Assembly: GCA_016650435.1 (NCBI GenBank)
Contig: JAENVT010000389.1
Location: forward strand, 1 to 15,489
DNA from: Ilumatobacteraceae bacterium
Lineage (GTDB): Bacteria > Actinomycetota > Acidimicrobiia > Acidimicrobiales > Ilumatobacteraceae
DNA length: 15,489 nt
Direction of reading: 5' to 3'
A program made the translations under genes and the position numbers. Positions 6,993 to 13,016 of this stretch are shown piece after piece. Below the pieces are notes generated by a model. The model was not told the DNA's origin. It searched no databases and worked only from the letters and a program-made list of their open reading frames with translations. Position 1 is the first letter of the stretch. Each line of letters begins with the position of its first letter.

Positions 6993-7511
6993 GTGCCCAT
7001 CTATGCCCTCGGAGATCAGGTTCCGTCCATCCATCCCGACGCGTATGTGCATCCGGATGCCGTGGTGATCGGTTCGGTGACCATCGGAGCCAACAGTTCC
7101 GTTTGGCCCGGTGCGGTGCTGCGTGGCGACGACGGCGAAATCAGAATTGGTGAACGCACCAGCGTGCAGGACAACTGCGTGTTGCATACCACGCTCGAGC
7201 AACCAACCGTCGTTGGTGACGATTGCGTCCTCGGCCACATGGTTCATCTCGAGGCGTGCACGATCGAGTCGTGGTGCCTGATCGGTGTCGGCTCCATTGT
7301 CCTTCATCGGGTGGTCGTCAACAGCTGGGCGATCGTCGCCGCGAACGCGGTGGTCCTGAACGACACAATCGTGCCTTCCGGTGCGCTCGCCGTTGGTACA
7401 CCCGCCGTCATCAAAGAGGGCCGGGCTCGCCGCGACGACATCGAACAGGGAGTCGCCAGTTACGTCGAACGCGCCGCACGGTTCCGCGAGCAGTTGCGGC
7501 GCATCGAGTAG
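6993..7511 (+). CDS. Gamma-carbonic anhydrase-like hexapeptide-repeat protein
   Basis: The 172-residue product folds as a left-handed parallel beta-helix: repeated I/V-G-x-x-x hexapeptides run from about residue 22 to 140 (VVIGSVTIGANSSVWPGAVL, then IGERTSVQDNCVLH). It resembles gamma-carbonic anhydrases and YrdA/PaaY proteins, which work as trimers with zinc held by three histidines at subunit interfaces. His65 (NCVLH) and His82 (VLGH) are in the expected places. The third ligand in typical members is in a GHxxxLHGC motif; here the motif is GHMVHLEAC, so that position is Glu and His85 sits two residues earlier. I recall GHxxHLE in other actinobacterial members, so this may be a subfamily trait. 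Enzymatic activity is therefore not assured. The start is GTG 6993, which gives the common MPIYALGD-type N-terminus. The stop TAG overlaps the GTG of prmA by one base, so the genes are translationally coupled. Confidence 0.87.
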   Translation: MPIYALGDQVPSIHPDAYVHPDAVVIGSVTIGANSSVWPGAVLRGDDGEIRIGERTSVQDNCVLHTTLEQPTVVGDDCVLGHMVHLEACTIESWCLIGVGSIVLHRVVVNSWAIVAANAVVLNDTIVPSGALAVGTPAVIKEGRARRDDIEQGVASYVERAARFREQLRRIE

Positions 7512-8338
7512 TGCTCGCGCTCGTTCTCTCGACGACCGGCGACGACGTCGAACTCGCATCCGATGCGTTGTGGTCGCTGGGCGTCGTTGCGATCGAAGAG
7601 CGGGCCGCTGCCGGTGGTGTCGAGTTGTGGACATCGCTGGGTGACGACTCCGACGCCGTGATCGCGGCAGCATCGCACCGTTTGGCACAGTGGTCATGGC
7701 ATTTCGTCGAGGTCGACGAGGCGGTTGCCGACACGTGGCGCGCCCACGCCCAACCGGTGTGGGTCGAACCGGATCTGGTGATCTGTCCGGCGTGGGTCCC
7801 ATTCACACCGAGCTCCGACGTCGAGCCCGGTGTGATCGTGTTGCGCATCGAACCCGGTGCAACCTTCGGTCTCGGCGACCACCCGACCACGATGCTGTCG
7901 ATGCGCGCAATTCGCCGGGCAGTACGCGCCGGATCGACCGTCCTCGATGTCGGATGTGGCTCGGGAGTGCTCGCTGTCGGCGCGTGCGTTCTTGGCGCGT
8001 CGCATGCGGTTGCAATCGACATCGCTCCGGCTTCGGTATCAATCACGAGAGCCAACGCGGCTACCAACGGCGTGGCAGATCTGGTCGATGTCTCGACGAC
8101 ACCGTTGGCCGAGATCGATCGACAGTTCGACATCGTCGTCGCCAACATTCTCGCCCCAACACTGATCGAGCTGGCCCACGACCTCGTTCGCGCGGTTGCA
8201 CCGTCGGGTGTGCTGATCGTGAGCGGCGTGTTGGCCGATCGACACGAGCACGTCGAGGCCGCGTTGCAACCGCTGCACAGGATCCACAGCGAGGTCCTCG
8301 ACGGATGGGCCGCCGTCACCATGACCGCAGTCGACTAG
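7511..8338 (+). CDS. prmA: Ribosomal protein L11 methyltransferase (PrmA-like)
   Basis: The 275-residue protein has an N-terminal substrate-recognition domain (1-85) and a class I SAM-dependent methyltransferase domain. Family marks are GATFGLGDHPTT (116-127), which corresponds to the G-x-AFGTGxHPTT of PrmA, the SAM motif TVLDVGCGSGVLAVGA (143-158), the acidic end of strand 2 in AVAIDIAP, and the catalytic-loop motif VANILAPTLIELA (210-222), matching the N-I-L-A of PrmA. PrmA trimethylates lysines and the N-terminus of L11 in the ribosomal GTPase centre. The length is slightly below the 293 residues of the E. coli enzyme, mostly because the N-terminal region is shorter. GTG 7511 overlaps the upstream stop as TAGTG. 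It is unusual only in being paired with a carbonic anhydrase-like gene rather than with a chaperone or 16S methyltransferase gene. It converges with the hydrolase gene nine bases away. Confidence 0.88.
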   Translation: MLALVLSTTGDDVELASDALWSLGVVAIEERAAAGGVELWTSLGDDSDAVIAAASHRLAQWSWHFVEVDEAVADTWRAHAQPVWVEPDLVICPAWVPFTPSSDVEPGVIVLRIEPGATFGLGDHPTTMLSMRAIRRAVRAGSTVLDVGCGSGVLAVGACVLGASHAVAIDIAPASVSITRANAATNGVADLVDVSTTPLAEIDRQFDIVVANILAPTLIELAHDLVRAVAPSGVLIVSGVLADRHEHVEAALQPLHRIHSEVLDGWAAVTMTAVD

Positions 8339-8347
8339 ACCCAACAA

Positions 8348-9241
8348 CTACACCTTCGCGAGATCGAGCACTGCGGCAGCGAAATCGTCCGGCGCCTCCT
8401 GCGGAACGTTGTGGCCCACACCGTGCAGCACGCGTTGCTCGTAGGGCCCGGTGAAATGGGCGCGTTCCTGCGTCGAGGTGTCGGCCGGTCCGAAACCCCC
8501 GTCGTTGCCATCGAGGCTGATGGTCGGCACGGTGATCGACGGTTGGGCAGCGAGCCGTTGCTCGATCATCTCGAGCGCTGGGTCGCCGTTGGCATATCCG
8601 AACCGGTGGCGATAGGAGTGGATCACAACGTCGACGAAGTCGGGGTTGTCGTGCATCGCCGCGGAGGCTTCGAACGTGGGCTCGTCGAACTGCCATGGGG
8701 GCGACCACAGTCGCCACAGCAGGTGGGCGATCTCTCGCCGGTTGGCCGTCAGACCGGCTCGGCCGCGTTCGGTGTTGAAGTAGTACTGGTACCAGTTGGC
8801 ATGTTCGACCTCGGGCGGAGCCGGGCTGACCGACGCAGTGATGTCTTGGATGTTGTAGCCACCGCAGCTGACCAGACCTGTGCAGCGCTGCGGCCACAGT
8901 GCGGCGACGATGCACGCGGCACGACCGCCCCAGTCGAAGCCGCACAGCACCGCTTGATCGATCTGGGCGGCGTTCAGCAGCGTGAGCAAATCGTTGCCCA
9001 ATGCCGCCTGTTGTCCCGATCGCAGCGTTGTCGGCTTATGGAACTTGGTCGGGCCGTAGCCGCGCAGATGAGGCACGAGGCAGCGGCAGCCGGCGGCCGC
9101 GAGGCGTTCGACGACGGCGTCGTAACCGCGAACCGAGTACGGGAAGCCGTGCATGAGCATGACCGGCGGCCCGTCTGGCGGCCCCGACTCCTCCAACGAG
9201 ATCTCGAGCACGGACGTCGACACGGTAAGAATTTGTGGCAC
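8348..9241 (-). CDS. Alpha/beta hydrolase with Asp nucleophile (epoxide hydrolase/haloalkane dehalogenase type)
   Basis: The 297-residue protein has an alpha/beta hydrolase core with a cap domain. The oxyanion loop is LMHGFPYS (29-36). The nucleophile elbow is LCGFDWGGRAA (99-109), with Asp103 where esterases have Ser, which is typical of soluble epoxide hydrolases and of haloalkane or haloacetate dehalogenases. The charge-relay acid is Asp244 or Asp247 in SLDGNDGG, and His277 lies in HGVGHNVPQEAP. The cap holds a Tyr-rich NWYQYYFNTERG segment (149-160), which could supply epoxide-activating tyrosines. Epoxide and halide substrates cannot be told apart from the sequence. The start is GTG 9241; GAGG lies almost on top of it, so the start may be off, with GTG codons six and ten codons downstream as alternatives. 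It lies 42 bp downstream of the phosphotransferase gene on the same strand. Confidence 0.85.
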   Translation of the reverse strand: MPQILTVSTSVLEISLEESGPPDGPPVMLMHGFPYSVRGYDAVVERLAAAGCRCLVPHLRGYGPTKFHKPTTLRSGQQAALGNDLLTLLNAAQIDQAVLCGFDWGGRAACIVAALWPQRCTGLVSCGGYNIQDITASVSPAPPEVEHANWYQYYFNTERGRAGLTANRREIAHLLWRLWSPPWQFDEPTFEASAAMHDNPDFVDVVIHSYRHRFGYANGDPALEMIEQRLAAQPSITVPTISLDGNDGGFGPADTSTQERAHFTGPYEQRVLHGVGHNVPQEAPDDFAAAVLDLAKV

Positions 9242-9283
9242 CTCGCGATCGTGTCACGACAGGAGCAGCCGCGAACGAAGCGG

Positions 9284-10330
9284 TTATCGCTGCAGCAAGG
9301 GCGAGACGTCGAGCACGTCGAGTGAGGGGAGATAGCTTCGGACCGCGTCGCGACGGAACTGCGTGCACAGATCGTGACGAAAGAACCGAGCGCCCTCGCG
9401 CACGACGTAGTTGAGGATGAAGAAACGGTAGACCTCGGGCAGGAACGCCACTTCGTCGGTGCTCATCGGAAACACGCTGCGGTACGCCGCGAGGAAGGCG
9501 AGGAAGGAGGGCTCGACAAGGGTGTGCGGACCGTAGGTGAATCTGGTGCGGTCGCCGGTGCTGCTCGACACGCGCGACAGAAAGTAGAAATCGAGGAGCC
9601 GCGGTTCGATGCGGAACCAGTCGTAGTCCCATCGGCTGTACAGGCGGAACTTTCCGTCTGCGGCGATGTCGACCGAGAAGTTGCCAAGGTTCCAGTCGAT
9701 GAGGATCGGGATCTTCGGCCACTCGTCGTAGCCCACCTCGATCAGCCGTTCGAGAAAGCGGTGGGTGTGCTTCCACAGCACGGCGATCGACTCTGGCGGC
9801 ATGTCGAAGTTGCGCGGCGCAAACGGGCTCTCGAGCAGATCGAGGAGGTGAATGGCATCGCTCTTGATCGTCTTCGACGCGCTGGGCAGCAGTGGGGCGA
9901 TGTCGCTGCAGGCCAGGTGAAACTCGGCGATCTCGGTTGCCAGATTGGCGATCTGCTGGGCCGAGAGGATGCGCGGCAATGCATCTCTTCGGGGCACGTC
10001 GTCGTAGAAGACCGCCCACATGTGCTGGTCGTACCACGTGAACGTGCGGCCGTTGCGGCTCCATATGTCGGCGAGCATTCCGGTGAATCGTGTCGAGCCC
10101 AAATACCGGGCGCAGCGGTCGAGTTGCTCGTGATCTTCGACGAAAAGGAAGTAGGAACCGTATGACGACACCTTGCTGACGACGGTCGAACCGTCGTCGA
10201 GGTGCAATCGATAGACACGATTGGTCGAGACGTTGGCACTGACCTCGTCGGCGCTGCGGATCGTGCGGGGGTCGCCGTACGCGGCCCATGCCGCGTCCAC
10301 GGCTTGGCGGTGGGTCAACGCGCCGCTCAT
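9284..10330 (-). CDS. Phosphotransferase-fold protein (APH/choline kinase-like), atypical catalytic loop
   Basis: The 348-residue protein shows the layout of aminoglycoside-phosphotransferase-type kinases. An N-lobe holds a possible ATP-binding lysine (VSKVSS, Lys53), followed by helices containing the AEFH segment (135-138). The catalytic loop is IPILIDWNLGNFSVD (207-221), which aligns with HGDLHxxN: Asp212 would be the catalytic base and Asn217 the metal ligand, but the HG before Asp is replaced by Leu-Ile. The second metal aspartate lies in SRWDYDWFRIEPRLLD (Asp235 or Asp237). The protein therefore probably keeps the fold and may keep kinase activity on a small molecule. The substrate is unknown. 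ATG 10330 is preferred because TACGAT lies six bases upstream at exact leaderless spacing; an ATG 32 codons further upstream would run into the gap beside the WhiB gene. Confidence 0.7.
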   Translation of the reverse strand: MSGALTHRQAVDAAWAAYGDPRTIRSADEVSANVSTNRVYRLHLDDGSTVVSKVSSYGSYFLFVEDHEQLDRCARYLGSTRFTGMLADIWSRNGRTFTWYDQHMWAVFYDDVPRRDALPRILSAQQIANLATEIAEFHLACSDIAPLLPSASKTIKSDAIHLLDLLESPFAPRNFDMPPESIAVLWKHTHRFLERLIEVGYDEWPKIPILIDWNLGNFSVDIAADGKFRLYSRWDYDWFRIEPRLLDFYFLSRVSSSTGDRTRFTYGPHTLVEPSFLAFLAAYRSVFPMSTDEVAFLPEVYRFFILNYVVREGARFFRHDLCTQFRRDAVRSYLPSLDVLDVSPLLQR

Positions 10331-10336
10331 GCGGCG

Positions 10337-10342
10337 ATCGTA
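10337..10342 (-). promoter_or_regulatory. -10-like hexamer TACGAT of the phosphotransferase gene
   Basis: TACGAT on the minus strand ends six bases before ATG 10330, so the A of ATG would be the first transcribed base. It lies in the 58-bp gap after the WhiB gene, so readthrough from whiB is also possible. Confidence 0.4.
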
Positions 10343-10388
10343 GGCCTTCGGTTGTCGCTGGTCGGGTTCTGCCTGACGGCCGGCGATC

Positions 10389-10694
10389 TCAGCCGACGTT
10401 GCGGGCGCGTACGCCGATGGGGGCAATCAGTCGATAGCCGGCGGAATGCCGCTCGTCTTCGCTCTCGCCACCCCAGAAACCGTATTCATGGTTCGTTCTG
10501 GCGTACTCCTGACACGCGCTGTGAACGATGCAACTGGCACACACCGACTTAGCCGCAGCCTCGCGCCGATCTCTGGCCTGCGGCCGTTCGGCGGGTGGAG
10601 GAAAGAATAGGTGCGTGAGACCCTTGCACGCAGCCTGGTTCATCCAGCGATCGTCTGTGAGCACTCGATGGAAGAAGATCTCCATCGCTGCCAT
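10389..10694 (-). CDS. WhiB-family iron-sulfur transcriptional regulator
   Basis: The 101-residue protein has the full Wbl signature: Cys23, then Cys52-x2-Cys55-x5-Cys61, which hold a 4Fe-4S cluster, followed by the GFWGG turn (72-76) and a short basic tail (HSAGYRL, then RARN) that contacts DNA. The WMNQAACKG and FFPP segments before the second cysteine are also typical. Wbl proteins occur only in Actinobacteria and their phages. They bind the housekeeping sigma factor and respond to oxygen, nitric oxide or redox state. The paralogue (WhiB1 to WhiB7) cannot be assigned with confidence. The start at ATG 10694 is set by GAGGGGG five bases upstream; an ATG three codons later is less well placed. 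A good promoter lies about 85-113 bases upstream. Phosphotransferase and hydrolase genes follow on the same strand. Confidence 0.93.
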   Translation of the reverse strand: MAAMEIFFHRVLTDDRWMNQAACKGLTHLFFPPPAERPQARDRREAAAKSVCASCIVHSACQEYARTNHEYGFWGGESEDERHSAGYRLIAPIGVRARNVG

Positions 10695-10699
10695 GTGAA

Positions 10700-10706
10700 C
10701 CCCCTC
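10700..10706 (-). promoter_or_regulatory. Strong ribosome-binding site of the WhiB gene
   Basis: GAGGGGG on the minus strand is five bases from ATG 10694. It decides between two close in-frame ATG codons (10694 and 10685) and contrasts with the leaderless-looking starts elsewhere in the window. Confidence 0.65.
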
Positions 10707-10778
10707 GTGCCGACTGTCTGTGGTACTGAAAGTTGTCGCTGCACCGCCCCCAAGGGCACCCAATCGGTCAGCAACTCC

Positions 10779-10807
10779 AGACTATTTCGCCGCTGACGGT
10801 GAGTCAA
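10779..10807 (-). promoter_or_regulatory. Sigma-70-type promoter TTGACT-N17-TAGTCT upstream of the WhiB gene
   Basis: On the minus strand TTGACT (10802-10807) matches the -35 consensus in five of six bases, and TAGTCT (10779-10784) fits TANNNT, with an ideal 17-base spacer. Transcription would start near 10772, giving a leader of about 78 bases before ATG 10694. It lies in the 157-bp gap after the threonine aldolase gene, so whiB need not depend on that operon. Confidence 0.6.
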
Positions 10808-10851
10808 TTGTAGATTGCAAGGAAATTCGTCACACTGTCCGCAGATGCCGA

Positions 10852-11940
10852 TCAGCCGAGCAGATGGCGTATTCCGGCAACGAATTGCTCGACGTCGTCG
10901 TTGGTCGTGTCCCACGCTGTCATCCATCGCACCTGCGACTTGGTGACGTCCCAGTCCCAAAAGAAGCACCAATCCTGGAGCGGCGCGATCACCTCGGGAC
11001 GAAGCGACGGAAACAGGCTGTTCACTACCGGGGGACCACTGAGAGTGACCGATGGGATGCCCGACGCCAGTTCGTAGAGGCGTGTGCACATGGCATTGGA
11101 GTGCTCCGCCAGACGGATCCACCGGTCACCATCGAGCAGAGCGTTGAACTGGGCGGCGACGAAACGCATTTTCGACGGCAATTGGTTGACCTGCTTGCGC
11201 ACGTATTTGGCGCGCTTCGCCAGGCTCGGATTGAGGAACACCACGGCTTCACCGCCGGCGAGGCCGGCCTTCGTGCCACCGAAGCTGAGCACATCGACAC
11301 CGGCATCGACCGTGAACGATCGGGCCACAGCAACCGTGCCGCCCAGAGCCGCTGTGGCGTTGGCCAGGCGTGCGCCGTCCATGTGCACGAACATCCCGAG
11401 GCGGTGAGCCGAGTCGCACAAGTCAGCGACCTCGTCTGCGGTGTAGACCGCACCGAGTTCGGTGCTCTGGGTGATCGACACGACGCCGGGTTGGGCGTGG
11501 TGCATGTCGCCCTGAAACCGCGCCAGAGCATCGATCTGGTCGGGGTGCAGCTTGGCGTCAACGGCAACTACCGGCATGATCTTGGCGCCGAGCGCCCGCT
11601 CCGGGGCACCGGCTTCGTCCACCGAGATGTGTGCCCACTCGGTGCACAGCACGAAGTCGGCCGGTTGCACCATGGTCGCCAAAGCCATCACGTTGGCGCC
11701 GGTTCCGTTCCACACCAGGAACGTTTCCGAAGTCGGTCCAAAGATCTCGCGAAAGGATGCCTCGGCCTCGGCCGTCCACCGGTCGGATCCGTAGGCAAGG
11801 GCGTGGCCAGAGTTGGCGGCGACGATCGCCTCGATCACCGCAGGATGGGCGCCGGCGGCATTGTCGCTGGCGAAAGCGCGCTGTGGTGCGGGCGGCATGG
11901 TGGCAATTCGCTGGGCGAGGTCGGAGGTCACGGCCGCCAT
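10852..11940 (-). CDS. Low-specificity threonine aldolase-family PLP enzyme
   Basis: The 362-residue product is a fold-type I PLP enzyme of the beta-eliminating lyase/threonine aldolase family. It contains FASDNAAGAHPAVIEAI (23-39), the usual opening. It also contains VWNGTGANVMAL (76-87) for the cofactor phosphate, FVHMDGARLANA (184-195) with Asp188 against the pyridine nitrogen, and LSFGGTKAGLAGGEA (218-232) with Lys224 as the Schiff-base lysine. The family cleaves L-threonine and other beta-hydroxy-alpha-amino acids to glycine plus an aldehyde; side-chain specificity is broad. It is the second gene after the Fe(II)/2-oxoglutarate hydroxylase, 15 bases apart, which suggests that the natural substrate is the hydroxylated product of that enzyme. 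ATG 11940 is used; the conserved part starts about residue 22, so ATG 11898 (residue 15) is a possible alternative. Confidence 0.92.
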   Translation of the reverse strand: MAAVTSDLAQRIATMPPAPQRAFASDNAAGAHPAVIEAIVAANSGHALAYGSDRWTAEAEASFREIFGPTSETFLVWNGTGANVMALATMVQPADFVLCTEWAHISVDEAGAPERALGAKIMPVVAVDAKLHPDQIDALARFQGDMHHAQPGVVSITQSTELGAVYTADEVADLCDSAHRLGMFVHMDGARLANATAALGGTVAVARSFTVDAGVDVLSFGGTKAGLAGGEAVVFLNPSLAKRAKYVRKQVNQLPSKMRFVAAQFNALLDGDRWIRLAEHSNAMCTRLYELASGIPSVTLSGPPVVNSLFPSLRPEVIAPLQDWCFFWDWDVTKSQVRWMTAWDTTNDDVEQFVAGIRHLLG

Positions 11941-11955
11941 TCTGCCCGAACGATG

Positions 11956-12912
11956 TCAGTTGCCGAAGTGTGTGGTGATCACCCTGCCGCGCCGGTCGGC
12001 AGCACTCGGTGCCAGATCGCTGACGACGAACGTCCGCTGCAACCAACGGTCAGTGCCGTCGAAGCGGGGCGTGAACGGGCTGCGTCCGTGTACCGCGACG
12101 GTGTTGTCGATGATCAACAGGTCGCCAGCCTCGAGCGCCACCGCGGTGTGGCACGTTTCGGCGGCCTCGCCGAGCACACGCAGGGCGTCGTCAGCCTCCT
12201 CGTCGATGCCGACCATCAAGTCCGCATCGAAGACCATCGACGGGCGGGCGCGATCACCGCTGAGGACGGCCATCGGGTTGCTCAGCACGTTGGTGCGCCC
12301 CTGTAAGTAGCTCTCGTCGACAGCCGTCCGGAAGCGTGGCTGGAAGAGCACGTCGACCACCGCGGTCGGTAGTTGTGGCATGACCTCGAAGATCGATGCC
12401 AATGTCGTGAAGGCGGCTGGGTCGCCGCGCAGACACAGAAGCAGCAGATAGCGCGGCCGATACGGATGGAACGCCGCCTCGGTGTGGAACATCAACTGGA
12501 CCTTTGACGAGGTCGACACCTGGCGGTCGTGCGCTGCTTTGGTCGGCACGATGTTCTGTACCAGATCGCCGCCGTGCTCGGGTCCGTAGCCGACCGGCTG
12601 GCCAAGGCGACGGGCAACGGTCAGTAGTGCGAACTCACTCAGCGCGTCCTTCTCTGCCGGCGTTGTCGGTGTCGCGGGTGTGCGCGGCAGCGTGCCGACA
12701 GGCACGCCCCGAAGAACCAAGGCACCCGACTCGTGCGGGAAGTCGGCGAAGTCGACGAGGGTGTCGTGGACGGCCGACGGCAGGGAAGCAGCAGCGTGGC
12801 CTGCGGCGCGAACGAATGACCAGGCGTCGCCGGACAGTGCCGGAATGGACATCTCCGGCCACAGCGGCGAGTCGACTGCGAATGGCTTCACGTGATGTGT
12901 CAGAGTGGTCAT
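11956..12912 (-). CDS. Clavaminate-synthase-like Fe(II)/2-oxoglutarate-dependent amino-acid hydroxylase (TauD/TfdA superfamily)
   Basis: The 318-residue protein has a double-stranded beta-helix dioxygenase core. The iron site is HTE (His143 and Glu145 in MFHTEAAFHPYRPRY) with the distal His275 in NTVAVHGRSPF. HxE in place of the usual HxD marks the clavaminate synthase, AsnO, VioC and KDO (lysine hydroxylase) group, which hydroxylates free L-amino acids such as Asn, Arg and Lys. The conserved arginines of SPFTPRFDGTDRWLQR (278-293) should bind the 2-oxoglutarate carboxylate. Further group features are LLLLCLRGDP (156-165), the AVDESYLQGRT lid segment (197-207) and VFDADLMVGI (227-236). The amino acid hydroxylated and the carbon attacked are unknown. 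It heads an operon with threonine aldolase and is divergent from the RpiR gene across 104 bp containing a 16-bp palindrome. ATG 12912 has GGAAG only two bases upstream, so initiation may be leaderless or unusual. Confidence 0.88.
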   Translation of the reverse strand: MTTLTHHVKPFAVDSPLWPEMSIPALSGDAWSFVRAAGHAAASLPSAVHDTLVDFADFPHESGALVLRGVPVGTLPRTPATPTTPAEKDALSEFALLTVARRLGQPVGYGPEHGGDLVQNIVPTKAAHDRQVSTSSKVQLMFHTEAAFHPYRPRYLLLLCLRGDPAAFTTLASIFEVMPQLPTAVVDVLFQPRFRTAVDESYLQGRTNVLSNPMAVLSGDRARPSMVFDADLMVGIDEEADDALRVLGEAAETCHTAVALEAGDLLIIDNTVAVHGRSPFTPRFDGTDRWLQRTFVVSDLAPSAADRRGRVITTHFGN

Positions 12913-12940
12913 GGCTTCCGTTATTTACCTTGAGCTAGAT

Positions 12941-12956
12941 TGGAACATATGTTCCA
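12941..12956. promoter_or_regulatory. Perfect 16-bp palindrome, candidate operator of the RpiR regulator
   Basis: TGGAACATATGTTCCA is its own reverse complement over all 16 bases, with no spacer mismatch. It lies 28 bases before the hydroxylase start and 60 bases before the rpiR start. It would cover the hydroxylase promoter region; a TAGAGT hexamer on the minus strand at 12960-12965 would start transcription inside the palindrome. RpiR-family proteins bind such dyads. Binding by this regulator is inferred from position. Confidence 0.65.
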
Positions 12957-13002
12957 TAGACTCTAATGACTGAAACAAACGATTCATCACGGGCTCAACC
13001 AC

Positions 13003-13008
13003 TATGAT
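13003..13008 (+). promoter_or_regulatory. -10-like hexamer TATGAT of the rpiR gene
   Basis: TATGAT matches the -10 consensus in five of six bases and ends eight bases before GTG 13017. No ribosome-binding site lies between them, so the transcript is probably leaderless. There is no clear -35 box. Confidence 0.5.
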
Positions 13009-13016
13009 CCGCGGCC

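Noticed and set aside
9036..10289. A 417-codon Arg-rich minus-strand frame overlapping the phosphotransferase and hydrolase genes
   Set aside because: It crosses two genes with clear motifs in another frame and consists of Arg/Pro-rich shadow sequence.
10720..12306. A 528-codon plus-strand frame across the threonine aldolase and hydroxylase genes
   Set aside because: Both minus-strand genes carry full family motifs in this interval. The plus frame has no recognisable motif and arises from high GC.
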